Positions 31,817-40,941 of a DNA stretch of 64,000 nucleotides are shown piece by piece. The stretch spans positions 186,001-250,000 of the forward strand of contig NZ_LZKL01000064.1 in NCBI RefSeq assembly GCF_001668725.1, given 5' to 3'. Under the pieces are notes generated by a model that was given only the letters and a program-made list of their open reading frames with translations, searched no databases and was not told the origin of the DNA. Origin of the DNA: Mycobacterium sp. E787 (GTDB taxonomy: Bacteria; Actinomycetota; Actinomycetes; Mycobacteriales; Mycobacteriaceae). Position numbers and translations under genes: made by a program. How positions within the stretch are numbered: position 1 is the stretch's first letter; each line of letters begins with the position of its first letter.

Positions 31817-34199
31817 GGTCGGTCACGGCCCTCGTGGGCCACCGCTTGATCAGGGGCTGCCGCGGGTCGTGCTCATCGGCGGCCAAGCGCCGCCGCCCCA
31901 CCGCGGCCGCGGCCGCTTCACCGGTCGTCAACCGTTCGCGCAGCCAGAACAGCGGCCTGGGCGCCCACCACGTCCATCGGCCAAGCGCGTGGATGAATGC
32001 CGGAACCAGCACCATCCGGACCAGGGTTGCGTCGGCCAGCACCGCAAGTGTCAGGCCGAGACCGAGCATGCGCATGAAGGACACGTGCGCGGGGATCAGC
32101 GCGGCGAACGAAATCGACATCACCACCGCGGCGGTGGTGACCACCCGGCCGATGCCGGCCAGTCCCAGCGCCGTGCTCTCGTCGGTCACGGCGTGCGCCT
32201 CGGCGGGATTCGGGCGCGCTTCCCGGGCGAGCGGAGAGGCGAGCCAGTACTCGTGGATCCGCGAGACCAGGAAAACCTCGTAGTCCATGGCCAGCCCGAA
32301 CGCGATGCAGAACAACAACACCGGGATGTTGGCGTTCAGGGTCCCGTTGGGTGTGGTCCCGAGCGCGCCGAGGTGGCCGTCCTGGAAGATCCACACCATC
32401 GCGCCGAACGCCGCCGTCAACGACAACACGTTGCACACCAGCGCCTGCAGCGGCAGCACCGCGCTGCCGGTGAGCAAGAACAGCAGCGTGAAGGTGATGA
32501 GGGCGATCAGTGCAAGCACCATCGGAAGCCGAGTGGTGATCGCGTTGACACTGTCGCGGTTGATCTGCGCCAGACCGGTCATCTCGACGGATCGCCCCGC
32601 CGGCCCGGGGACCGCGTGCAAGCGGTCGAGCTGGGTGCTCGAGGCCTGCGAATACAGCGGCGCGGTGGTGGCCACGGTCAGGAACGCGCTGCCGTCGGCC
32701 ATGCCGGTGGCCGCGGCTGGCGGCCCCGCCGGGGATCCGCCGACGAATGTCCCGGTCGGCGCGGTGACCGCGGAGACGTCGGGCACCCGGGACAGGTCCG
32801 CGGCGTAGCGCTCCAGGTCGGCGGGCGTCACGCCCTGGGCGTCGGGGACGACGACGGACACCGAGGTTCCGAACCCGTTGCCGAAATCGTTGTCCAGCAT
32901 GTCGGCGACCTGGCGCGCCGACGCGGACCGGGGCAGTACGCGCTCATCCGGAAAGCCCCACTTCACCCCGAGGAACGGGACGCCCAGCAACAGCAGCAAC
33001 GCGACGACGCTGAGCCCGACCGGCAGGGCGTGGCACAGCACGAACTTGGTCGATCGGTACCAGAACAGCGAGTAGACCGGCTTGTGCGCGTGGTCGCGCC
33101 ACGACGGCGCCCGGGGCGGCACCCGGCGAGCGAACCACCGGCGCAAATCCAGCGCGTCCAGCCGGGGACCTAGCAGCGCAATCGCCGCCGGCGTCACCAC
33201 GACGGAGGCGAGCGCGACGATGACCGCGGCGGCAACGATGGTGTAGGCGGACGACTTCAGGAAGTACATCGGGAACAGCGCCATCACCGCCATCGACAAC
33301 CCCACGGTGGTCGCCGAGAACAGCACGGTGCGGCCGGCGGTGGCCATGGTCCGGAACAGCGCCCGGTCTCGAGCCATGGCCCGCAACAGCTCCTGCTCCC
33401 CGTCGGCGGCCCGTGCCAGCTCCTCGCGGTAGCGGCTGATGATCAGCAGGTTGTAGTCGATCGCCAGGGCCAGGCCCATCGCGATGCTCAGGTCCAGGGC
33501 GTACGTCGAGACGTCGGTGGCGAAACTGATCAGCCGCAATACCGACATGGTGCAGACGATGACGAGGGCGCCCATGCCGACCGGGAGCGCCGCCGCCACC
33601 ACACCGCCCAGCACCCACACCAGCACCGCGAAGCTCAGCGGAATCGCGATGGACTCCATCAGCATCAAGTCGCGCGCGTTCTGGTCGTTGATCTGGGCAT
33701 ACGCAACGGCCATGCCGCCCGCGCGCACGGTGACGCCGGCGCGGTCGTGCACCAGTTCGCGGGTGAGCGTGCCGGCGTAATTCTGGGCGTCGTTCTCCCC
33801 GCCCTTCAGGCCGGCCACGATCAGCCCGGACGTGTGGTCCTTGCTGATCAGCTGGGCGGCGACCCGCGGCGCGTCCGTCCACGCCGAGGACACGTTCAAG
33901 ACCCACGGCGACCGTTTCAGATGGTCGACGATGTCGCTGGCGACCTGGCGCGCACGATCGCTGCGGGCGCCGGTGGGGTCCGTCACCGCGATCACCATCT
34001 GCTGGTCGGTTTGGTTGAATCGGTCCCTGAGCACGGCGGTCGCCCGCGCGGACTCCGACGTCGGGTCCTGAAATCCGCCGCCCGACAGCTTGTTGACCAC
34101 CGGGATGCCGAAGACTGCCGCCCCCAGCAGGAGCAGGACCGTGACCGCGATGATGCGGCGCGGCGCGGCGATGGCAAGCCGAGTGATTCCTTGCAGCAT
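31809..34199 (-). CDS. MMPL-family RND transporter (no MmpS partner)
   Basis: A 796-residue RND-superfamily lipid or drug exporter with about twelve helices in two halves, each with the family's Asp-Tyr pair: MGLALAIDYNLLIISR and FGLAMDYEVFLVSR. Its periplasmic loop is short, and the N-terminus (GGGFQDPTSESARA) is of the MmpL11/MmpL3 and YdfJ-like kind rather than the siderophore type encoded at 35854. No MmpS gene adjoins; instead an EamA exporter overlaps its 3' end. A palindrome sits directly before the ATG, with no ribosome site visible. Confidence 0.88.
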   Translation of the reverse strand: MLQGITRLAIAAPRRIIAVTVLLLLGAAVFGIPVVNKLSGGGFQDPTSESARATAVLRDRFNQTDQQMVIAVTDPTGARSDRARQVASDIVDHLKRSPWVLNVSSAWTDAPRVAAQLISKDHTSGLIVAGLKGGENDAQNYAGTLTRELVHDRAGVTVRAGGMAVAYAQINDQNARDLMLMESIAIPLSFAVLVWVLGGVVAAALPVGMGALVIVCTMSVLRLISFATDVSTYALDLSIAMGLALAIDYNLLIISRYREELARAADGEQELLRAMARDRALFRTMATAGRTVLFSATTVGLSMAVMALFPMYFLKSSAYTIVAAAVIVALASVVVTPAAIALLGPRLDALDLRRWFARRVPPRAPSWRDHAHKPVYSLFWYRSTKFVLCHALPVGLSVVALLLLLGVPFLGVKWGFPDERVLPRSASARQVADMLDNDFGNGFGTSVSVVVPDAQGVTPADLERYAADLSRVPDVSAVTAPTGTFVGGSPAGPPAAATGMADGSAFLTVATTAPLYSQASSTQLDRLHAVPGPAGRSVEMTGLAQINRDSVNAITTRLPMVLALIALITFTLLFLLTGSAVLPLQALVCNVLSLTAAFGAMVWIFQDGHLGALGTTPNGTLNANIPVLLFCIAFGLAMDYEVFLVSRIHEYWLASPLAREARPNPAEAHAVTDESTALGLAGIGRVVTTAAVVMSISFAALIPAHVSFMRMLGLGLTLAVLADATLVRMVLVPAFIHALGRWTWWAPRPLFWLRERLTTGEAAAAAVGRRRLAADEHDPRQPLIKRWPTRAVTDRG

Positions 34200-34200
34200 G

Positions 34201-34216
34201 GGGTATCGCTATACCC
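34201..34216. promoter_or_regulatory. Palindrome abutting the MMPL start codon
   Basis: GGGTAT-CGCT-ATACCC, a perfect 6-bp-arm inverted repeat, ends one base before the MMPL ATG. On the minus strand it contains TATAGC, placed like a -10 box for a leaderless transcript starting at the ATG. A repressor bound here would block initiation. Confidence 0.5.
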
Positions 34217-34359
34217 AGACAGGGCCGGTCTGACCCGCCGCGGCGCGACTCGGGGTTTGGCGGCCAACCACCCGGGTATCGGACGCGAGCGATCCCCGGT
34301 AAGCGGATTCGGTGGGGGGAGCGCCGGTTCGGCTGGGCTACAAGCAGATTGGATGAGCG

Positions 34360-35598
34360 ATGAACACGAGGGACGACGCCATCACGATCAGACATCCAAC
34401 CGAAGATGACTGGCAGGCGGTCTATGAGAACCAGGCCCGCACGTTCGGGGATCCGGTGGACCCGCGCGCCGTGGAAGCCTGGAAACGCCGGGTCGAACTC
34501 GAGGACATCCTCGTCGCCGAGGATGTGTCCGACCCGGAGAATCCGATCCTGGTGGGGACGTCCATCATCTACCGCGCGCGGCTCACCGTGCCCGGTGGCG
34601 GCAGCCTGCGCGCGGCGTGGCTGACGATGATCGCCGTCGCATCGACCCACCAGGGAACGGGCATCTGGGCACAGCTCAGCGCCCAAGGGCTGGGAAAGCT
34701 GCTGGAGCGGGGCTACCCGGTCGTCTGTGGCGTGCCGACCCAGACCGCGATGTACGACGGATTTGGCGCCGGTGTGGCGAGCTACACCCGCTCCTACTCC
34801 ATCGACCGCCGCTTCGCGAAGCTGCGCGCCGCTCCGAGCGGAAGCCGGGCGCGCGAGGTCAACGCCGAGGAGGCGCGACGCCTCCTGCCCGAAATCTACG
34901 ACCGGTGGTGCGCGGCGACCGCTGGCGCGGTGGAACGCGACGACGCATGGTGGGCCGACTTTTTGGAGGACAGGCCCACGCAGCGCGGCAATGGATCCGC
35001 CCTGAACTTCACCGTCCATCCGGACGGCTTTCTGGCCTACCGCGTCATCGGCGCGGGCAAACACGCCTTTCGGCCGCCATTCGGCTCGGTGATCGTCGAG
35101 GACTTCTTCTCGATCACGGGCGAGGCCCACAGCGAGCTGCTGCAGAGTCTGCTGGCGCTGGAGATGTTCGACAACATCGAGATCGACGTGCCGGTCGACG
35201 ACGCGCTGCCCCTCAAGCTGCGCGACCAGCGCGCCGCGCAGACCGCCGGCGTGAGCGATTTTCTGTGGGTGCGGATCAACGATGTGCCCGAAGTCCTTGG
35301 CGCACGGGTTTACTCCGCCGACACCGACGTCGTGCTGGACGTCACAGACCCGCTCAACCTCGCGGGAGGGCGATTCCTGCTCCAGACCCGCGACGGCACG
35401 GGTAAATGCACGCCGCATGACGGGCCCGCGGACATCGAGATCGGTCTGGCCGAATTGGCGACGATCTATATGGGCGCGCACCGCGTGTCCCAACTGGCGC
35501 GAGCCGACCGCATCACCGAGCTGCGTCCCGGTGCGCTGCGGGACCTCGATGCCGCGTTCAGCGTCGAGCGCGCCCCTTATTGCGGGACGCTTTTTTGA
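34360..35598 (+). CDS. Eis-family GNAT acetyltransferase
   Basis: A 412-residue protein with the three-part Eis layout. An N-terminal GNAT domain has VASTHQGTGIWAQLSAQGLGKLLERG for acetyl-CoA binding. A second GNAT-like domain follows from about residue 160. A sterol-carrier-protein-like C-terminal domain (DPLNLAGGRFLLQTRDGTGKC) ends in a C-terminal Phe (CGTLF); Eis enzymes use the free terminal carboxylate with a Tyr, matched by the YTRSY region near residue 143. Eis acetylates amines of aminoglycosides and peptides. This looks like an Eis-family paralogue. It is divergent from the MMPL gene over 160 bases. Confidence 0.88.
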   Translation: MNTRDDAITIRHPTEDDWQAVYENQARTFGDPVDPRAVEAWKRRVELEDILVAEDVSDPENPILVGTSIIYRARLTVPGGGSLRAAWLTMIAVASTHQGTGIWAQLSAQGLGKLLERGYPVVCGVPTQTAMYDGFGAGVASYTRSYSIDRRFAKLRAAPSGSRAREVNAEEARRLLPEIYDRWCAATAGAVERDDAWWADFLEDRPTQRGNGSALNFTVHPDGFLAYRVIGAGKHAFRPPFGSVIVEDFFSITGEAHSELLQSLLALEMFDNIEIDVPVDDALPLKLRDQRAAQTAGVSDFLWVRINDVPEVLGARVYSADTDVVLDVTDPLNLAGGRFLLQTRDGTGKCTPHDGPADIEIGLAELATIYMGAHRVSQLARADRITELRPGALRDLDAAFSVERAPYCGTLF

Positions 35599-35743
35599 CA
35601 GTCCTTGGCGAACAAGACCTTTCCCGCGCCACCCGGGTAGGGGCCGTCGACCCGCCGCTCGACGGGTATCCTGGACGACATCGGGATTTCGCTTGGCGGC
35701 AGGACGCCTGTTATTGTCGCCTACGCGGTCTCGGCCGTACACG

Positions 35744-35816
<73 letters not shown>

Positions 35817-35853
35817 CTTGACAGGCGCATCTCGGCGGGTCCTGTGCCGGATG

Positions 35854-38799
35854 CTAGGTTTGCGGACCCGGCGGCACCGCGTGCCGGGGCTGGTGGAGCA
35901 GAGCACGAACCAGCGGGCGCGGCCCGACGGACCGAAGCATCTGGCTGGCCGGGCGGACTCGTACGCGCTTCGGCCACCAGAACCAGCGTCCCATCACCGT
36001 CATGATCGACGGCGTGATGAGCGATCGCACGACGAAGGTGTCGAACATCAGGCCGAGCCCGATCGTCGTGCCGAACTGGCCGATCGCCCGGAGATCGCTG
36101 GTGATCATCGTGGCCATGGTGACCGCGAACACCAGACCGGCGGCGGTCACCACCGGGCCGGTGAGACCCATGCCGCGGATCAATCCCGTTTTCAGGCCCG
36201 CCCCGATCTCCTCCTCGATTCGGGACACCAGCATCAAGTTGTAGTCCGAACCCACGGCCAACAACACGATCAGCGCGAATTCGGTTGCCACCCAGTGTAA
36301 CTGGAAATGAAGAAGGTGCTGCCAGATCAGTGTCGAGAACCCGAACGCGGCCCCCAGCGACATCACGATCGTGCCGACGATCACGCCCGCGGCGACCAAG
36401 GCGCGGGTGACGAGCACCATGATGATGAAGATCAGCACGATCGAGGCCACCCCGGCGATCATCAGGTCGAACTTCGCGCCGTTGGCGATGTCGTTGAACG
36501 TCGCGGCCGTACCGCCGAGGTAGATGTCGGCGTTCTGCAACGAGGTGAGTTTCAGCGCCTCCTTGGCCGCTTGGCGTTCCTTGTCGACGGACGAGATTCC
36601 TTGCGTCGTCGCCGGATCCACCGCGTGAGTGATGATGAAGCGGGCGGCCTTGCCGTCCGGTGACACCATCAACCGCAGTCCCAGCTGGAAGTCCGGGTTG
36701 CCGAAGATCTCGGGCGGCAGGTAGAACAGGCTCTCGATCTGAGAGTCGTTGAACGACTTGCCCATCACGGCGTTCGTATCGGTCAGCCGGTCGAATTGAT
36801 CGATGAGGCTGTCGAATGTGCTGTAAATGGTCAGGGTGGTATCCCTGATTGCCTTCGAGGTCGCGATATTCTCCGGAATGATGGCCAGCAATTCGCGTGT
36901 GGCCGCAGCCGTGTGGTTGAGGTCGCCGGTGAGGGCGTGAAACTTTTCGGCCAGTTGATCGAACCCGTCCACGGCGTCGAACAGGCTCCGTAACGACCAG
37001 CAGATCGGGATGTCGTAGCAGTGCCGCTCCCAGTAGAAGTAGCTGCGGATCGGTCTCCAGAAGTCGTCGAAATCCGCTATGTGGTCCCGGATCTCGTCCG
37101 TGATGGCCGCCGTCTCCGCCGTGGTTTTCGAGCTGTCGTCCGCGGCGTCCGCGAGCTTCTGGGTCACCGCGTACTGGCGCTCCAACAGGGCGATCTGGGT
37201 GTCGAGGAAGCCCGTGATTTTCTTGATGTCGCCGACGCGGGCCTTCAGGTAGTCGAGGTTGTCGCGGATCGGCGCGGTTTGCACACTGAGCTGGAACGGC
37301 ACGGACCCATCTTGGATCGGTGGCCCGAGGGGCCTGGTGATGCTCTGCACCCGTTCGATGCCGGGCACTCGGAAAATGGCTCCGGCGATCTTGTCCAGCA
37401 CCAGCATGTCGGTGGGGTTGCGCAGATCGTGGTCCGATTCGATCATCAGAATATCCGGGTTCAGCCGCGCCTGGGTGAAGTGTTGATCGGCCGCGTCGTA
37501 CGCCTGGACCGACGAGGCACTCTTGGGCAGGTAGTACAAGTCGTTGTAGCGGGGGTTGAAGCCCATCAACCCAATGGCGCCGACGATCGCCAGGATGACG
37601 GAGCTGGCGAGGATGGGTGCCGGCCACCGCACGATGGCCGTCGCCAGGCGACGCCACCGGGTGTAGTTGAACTTCCGCTTCGGATCGAATAATCCGAAGC
37701 CGCTCGCGACCACGATCAGGGCCGGCGTCAGGGTCACCCCGGCGGCCACCACCACCAGCAGACCGATCGCGCACGGAAACGCCAGCGAACTGAAGTAGGG
37801 CAGCCGCGTGAAATGCAGACATGCCAGCGCCCCGACGATCGTCAAACCCGAACCCAGCACTACCTTGCTGACCCCGGCGAAGGTGTCGTAGTAGGCGGCT
37901 TCACGGTCCAGTCCCCGCTCGCGGGCCTCCTGGTAGCGGCCGACCATGAAGATCGCGTAGTCGGTACCCGCGGCAATGGCCAGTGCCGTCAGCAGGTTGA
38001 CGGCAAAGGTCGACAGCCCCATGATGCCGGTGTCGCCCAGCAGCGCCACCACGCCTCGGCCGGTGGCCAGTCCGACGAACAGAATCACCATCGTCAGCAG
38101 CACAGTGCCGACGGACCGATAGACGAACATCAGCATCACCGCGATGATCACGATGGTGATGATCGTCATCTTGAACAGGCTCGCGTTGCCCACGACGATC
38201 GTGTCGTCGGTCAGGGCTCCCTGACCCGCGACGTAGGCCTTCACCCCCGGCGGCGGCTTGGAGTCCCCGACGATCTTGCGAACCGAGTCAACCGACTTGT
38301 CGCCGACGGCGCCGCCCTGGTCACCGCGCAGGTTGACCTGGACGTAGGCGGACTTGTGGTCATAGCTCTCGACACCCGAGGCGGTGAACCGCTGCCCCCA
38401 GAAGTCGAGCGCATGCTCGACATGTTCGGTGTCCTGCTTCAGCTTCTTGACCAGATCGTCGTAATACCGGTGGGCGTCTTGGCCCAGAGGCTTGTCGCCG
38501 ACCAAGGTCACCAGGACGAGGTTGTCGGAGTCGTACTCCTTGAATTTCTCCCCGATGTGCTTCATCCCGGTCACCGACGGCGCGTCGGATGGCGAGAGTG
38601 GCACCGAGACATCCTCGGCGACCTTCTCCAACTGTGGGACGAAGACGTTGACGCCGACCGCGATCAGCAGCCAGATCACCACGATCGGCAGCGCCAGGAC
38701 CCGGATGGTGCGGGCCAGGCGCGGTTTGTGCTCGACTTCGGCGCGCTGCGCGACGGGTATTTGGTCCGTGTCGCTCGTGTCGCTCGTGTCGACGGTCAC
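35854..38799 (-). CDS. MmpL4/MmpL5-type RND transporter
   Basis: A 981-residue MmpL of the siderophore/drug type. It has a cytoplasmic N-terminus with a VEHKPRLARTIRVLALP lead-in, Asp-Tyr pairs in AIAAGTDYAIFMVGRY and LLAVGSDYNLMLVSR, and a long periplasmic coiled-coil loop at about residues 480-690. The loop carries the CYDIPICWSLRSLFDA cysteine motif seen in MmpL4/5. It should export lipids, siderophores or drugs with the MmpS protein encoded just upstream, whose stop overlaps its GTG by four bases (GTGA). It ends near the 3' end of tRNA-Lys on the opposite strand. Confidence 0.93.
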   Translation of the reverse strand: MTVDTSDTSDTDQIPVAQRAEVEHKPRLARTIRVLALPIVVIWLLIAVGVNVFVPQLEKVAEDVSVPLSPSDAPSVTGMKHIGEKFKEYDSDNLVLVTLVGDKPLGQDAHRYYDDLVKKLKQDTEHVEHALDFWGQRFTASGVESYDHKSAYVQVNLRGDQGGAVGDKSVDSVRKIVGDSKPPPGVKAYVAGQGALTDDTIVVGNASLFKMTIITIVIIAVMLMFVYRSVGTVLLTMVILFVGLATGRGVVALLGDTGIMGLSTFAVNLLTALAIAAGTDYAIFMVGRYQEARERGLDREAAYYDTFAGVSKVVLGSGLTIVGALACLHFTRLPYFSSLAFPCAIGLLVVVAAGVTLTPALIVVASGFGLFDPKRKFNYTRWRRLATAIVRWPAPILASSVILAIVGAIGLMGFNPRYNDLYYLPKSASSVQAYDAADQHFTQARLNPDILMIESDHDLRNPTDMLVLDKIAGAIFRVPGIERVQSITRPLGPPIQDGSVPFQLSVQTAPIRDNLDYLKARVGDIKKITGFLDTQIALLERQYAVTQKLADAADDSSKTTAETAAITDEIRDHIADFDDFWRPIRSYFYWERHCYDIPICWSLRSLFDAVDGFDQLAEKFHALTGDLNHTAAATRELLAIIPENIATSKAIRDTTLTIYSTFDSLIDQFDRLTDTNAVMGKSFNDSQIESLFYLPPEIFGNPDFQLGLRLMVSPDGKAARFIITHAVDPATTQGISSVDKERQAAKEALKLTSLQNADIYLGGTAATFNDIANGAKFDLMIAGVASIVLIFIIMVLVTRALVAAGVIVGTIVMSLGAAFGFSTLIWQHLLHFQLHWVATEFALIVLLAVGSDYNLMLVSRIEEEIGAGLKTGLIRGMGLTGPVVTAAGLVFAVTMATMITSDLRAIGQFGTTIGLGLMFDTFVVRSLITPSIMTVMGRWFWWPKRVRVRPASQMLRSVGPRPLVRALLHQPRHAVPPGPQT

Positions 38800-39221
38800 G
38801 CGGATTTGTCCAAGCAGGAAACCTGCGCATCACGCGTGTTGACCTGTTGGTGATCGACCAATTTGCCGTCGACGGTGATCCGGCAGCCGATGGAGGGACT
38901 GTCGCCCTGGGCGACCACGTAGGCGAAGATGCCGGGCATTTCCGCAACGATCGTCTGCGACCACGGCAACGTGGTGAAGTTCGCCTGCTGCGGCTGGGCG
39001 TCGGCATCCATCCAGTTGACGACGCCGGTTGTCCCGGGTGGTCCCAGGATTTCGTAGACCGCGGTCTTGGCCGCGTAGGGCGGGGTCGCATCGCGCGGGT
39101 CGGGCTTGGGTAGGCCGGGTCCGGGAAAGACGCCGCTGAGACGGTCCACCGCGACGCCGCCGATGACCACCGCCACGACGACGACCAGCCCAACCCATGC
39201 CCGCTTGAGAAGCGTCAACAC
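38796..39221 (-). CDS. MmpS accessory protein
   Basis: A 141-residue MmpS family protein. One N-terminal membrane helix (about residues 8-26, WVGLVVVVAVVIGGVAVDRL) is followed by a periplasmic beta domain with KTAVYEILGPPGTTGVVNWMDADAQPQQ, LPWSQTIV and two cysteines (IGCRITVDGK ... VSCLD) likely bonded. It stabilises or tethers its MmpL partner. GTG 39221 follows a G-rich ribosome site. Gene order mmpS-mmpL and the 4-base overlap show a single unit. Confidence 0.93.
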   Translation of the reverse strand: MLTLLKRAWVGLVVVVAVVIGGVAVDRLSGVFPGPGLPKPDPRDATPPYAAKTAVYEILGPPGTTGVVNWMDADAQPQQANFTTLPWSQTIVAEMPGIFAYVVAQGDSPSIGCRITVDGKLVDHQQVNTRDAQVSCLDKSA

Positions 39222-39713
39222 CGTCCCCCCCGATAGGAATGCGCGACGGGCTAATTATTTAGGCATCTCGTCGCCCGCACCACCGCTAGCCAACGCGATG
39301 CCTGCCGCGTTAATTCCTGCGCGGTGCGCCGTCACCACGGATCGGCGCGCCACCACGCCACTTGTCCCGCACAGACAGCACATGGCGACGCTCTACAAGG
39401 GACACACACGATCGTGCGGTGAGGCGGAAAGCTCTCGGGGACGGTCGTTTGAGTCGGCGGCATTGAATCATGCCGCGCCACAATCGATTTCGCTGCACAG
39501 CACTGGTCTTGCTGTGTGTCGACCTCATGGCCGTCGGTGTCATCGAGATGGCCGCGCGGTCGTGTCGAACCGCGGCGACAGCGAGGATCGAACCAGGCTG
39601 ATTTGGTTTCAGAAAGGATTCGCTAGGGGCAGCCGGTTTGCACGGACGCCGGTTGTTCGCCGCGGGTCTGAAACCAGCACAGATTCAGGGCCTCGGCGCG
39701 TACGCTGACCGAC
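39222..39713. other. Intergenic region of 492 bases without a supported gene
   Basis: No frame here shows protein-like composition. It holds the leftward mmpS promoter area (an AT-rich CTAATTATTTAG near 39252), an inverted repeat with perfect 10-bp arms (39604-39676), and the promoter of the small Cys-rich gene at the right edge. A non-coding RNA is possible but not demonstrated. Confidence 0.6.
39604..39676. repeat. Inverted repeat with 10-bp arms
   Basis: TGGTTTCAGA (39604-39613) and TCTGAAACCA (39667-39676) are perfect reverse complements 53 bases apart. The loop holds two GCCGGTT copies. Confidence 0.5.
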
Positions 39714-39932
39714 ATGGCTACCAAGACCAAGGTCAAGACCTGCGTACATTGCGGCCATACTTTCGATCCCAACGACCGACGGCGTGACTTGTCCGACCCG
39801 GATTGGCTTCCGGCCGCATCAGTCTATTGTTCGCATGAATGCAGTGACCGGTTCCATTGCGATCTGGGACATTGCTGCTCGGCCCACGTGAAAGAGAAGG
39901 CTCGGCGCGAAGCCGCCAAAGCGGCGCGATAA
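39714..39932 (+). CDS. Small cysteine-rich, probable zinc-binding protein
   Basis: A 72-residue basic protein with CVHC (10, 13), CSHEC (39, 43), Cys49 and Cys54-Cys55, a pattern suited to one zinc ribbon or treble clef, and a Lys/Arg/Ala tail. It could bind nucleic acid or act as a small adaptor; I do not recognise the family. TACGCT seven bases before the ATG matches the mycobacterial -10 pattern, and no ribosome site is visible, so it is probably translated from a leaderless mRNA. Confidence 0.7.
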   Translation: MATKTKVKTCVHCGHTFDPNDRRRDLSDPDWLPAASVYCSHECSDRFHCDLGHCCSAHVKEKARREAAKAAR

Positions 39933-39976
39933 TCAACACCCGCTACTTGCTGCACTGGGAGCGGGATATCCCGACC

Positions 39977-40228
39977 TCAGCGGTCCCTGATCCTGCGCAC
40001 CGCCACGATCACGACGACCGAGGAGATGCCGACCAGCGAGGCGATCACCACCGGCTTCTTCACGAATTCCACCGCCCGCGCCTTGAGGTCGTCGGCGAGG
40101 CGGCGAGGGTTGGCCCGCTCGGCGAGTGAATCGACGGTGGCCGCCAGCTGGTCGCGGGCCACATCGATGTCCCGCTTGATGGCCTCGGGGTCCCGGTCCG
40201 CCACGTGTCTGTCCTCCAAGTCACCCAT
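39977..40228 (-). CDS. DUF3618-family small membrane protein
   Basis: An 83-residue protein with the DUF3618 pattern: DPEAIKRDIDVARDQLAATVDSLAERANPRRLADDLK followed by one C-terminal helix (VVIASLVGISSVVVIVAV) and a basic end. It matches Rv2520c in position and size. These proteins are thought to be cytoplasmic coiled segments tethered to the membrane; the function is unknown. It is divergent from bcp across 81 bases. Confidence 0.85.
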   Translation of the reverse strand: MGDLEDRHVADRDPEAIKRDIDVARDQLAATVDSLAERANPRRLADDLKARAVEFVKKPVVIASLVGISSVVVIVAVRRIRDR

Positions 40229-40267
40229 TTCCGGCTAGTGCACCTGCCGGAACTACCCTAGATCAGC

Positions 40268-40281
40268 CGGGGATAACCCCG
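40268..40281. promoter_or_regulatory. Inverted repeat between the DUF3618 gene and bcp
   Basis: CGGGG-ATAA-CCCCG is a perfect 5-bp-arm palindrome in the short divergent region, 28 bases before the bcp start. It could be an operator or a leader hairpin. Confidence 0.35.
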
Positions 40282-40309
40282 ACGCCGCGGTGAACAGAAG
40301 GGACTTACG

Positions 40310-40783
40310 TTGACCGAGACCACGCGACTCGCCCCTGGCGACAAGGCGCCTTCGTTCAGCCTGCCGGACGCCGATGGCAACAAGGTGTCACTGGCCGACT
40401 TCAAGGGACGCCGCGTCATCGTGTACTTCTATCCCGCCGCCTCCACCCCCGGATGCACCAAGGAGGCCTGCGACTTTCGCGACAACCTCCGTGACCTCAA
40501 CGACGCCGGCGTGGACGTGGTGGGCATCTCGCCGGACAAGCCGGAGAAGCTCGCCAAGTTCCGGGATGCCGAAAAGTTGACGTTTCCGCTGCTGTCGGAT
40601 CCCGACCGCAAAGTGCTGACGGCCTGGGGCGCGTACGGCGAAAAACAGATGTACGGCAAGACCGTCACCGGCGTGATTCGCTCGACGTTCCTGGTCGACG
40701 AGAAGGGCAAAATCGCCGTCGCGCAGTACAACGTCAAGGCCACCGGCCACGTCGCCAAACTTCGGCGCGACCTTTCGCTCTAG
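40310..40783 (+). CDS. bcp: Thiol peroxidase Bcp (peroxiredoxin Q)
   Basis: A 157-residue peroxiredoxin of the BCP/PrxQ type: peroxidatic Cys49 in STPGCTKEAC with resolving Cys54 five residues on, and VVGISPDKPEKLAKF and RSTFLVDEKGKI segments. It reduces hydrogen and organic peroxides using thioredoxin-like donors. TTG 40310 is chosen as start because AAGG is seven bases upstream and it gives the family N-terminus (LAPGDKAPSFSLPD). Counterpart of Rv2521. Confidence 0.94.
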   Translation: MTETTRLAPGDKAPSFSLPDADGNKVSLADFKGRRVIVYFYPAASTPGCTKEACDFRDNLRDLNDAGVDVVGISPDKPEKLAKFRDAEKLTFPLLSDPDRKVLTAWGAYGEKQMYGKTVTGVIRSTFLVDEKGKIAVAQYNVKATGHVAKLRRDLSL

Positions 40784-40941
40784 TCGAGTTACGGCCACCG
40801 CCGCGCCGGCGCGAGGAAATCGAGTAGCCGTTTACTCTATGCCGCATCGCAGCACCGCGGGACAATTGAGCATCCTGTTCTGACGGGTGGAGGACCGCCG
40901 GGGCTAGCGACAACCAGGGGCTGGCTCGAAGGTGGACCGAC

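Noticed and set aside
32944..35742. A 932-codon minus-strand frame covering the Eis-like gene and part of the MMPL gene
   Set aside because: It is antisense to a well-supported acetyltransferase and then out of frame with the MMPL gene.
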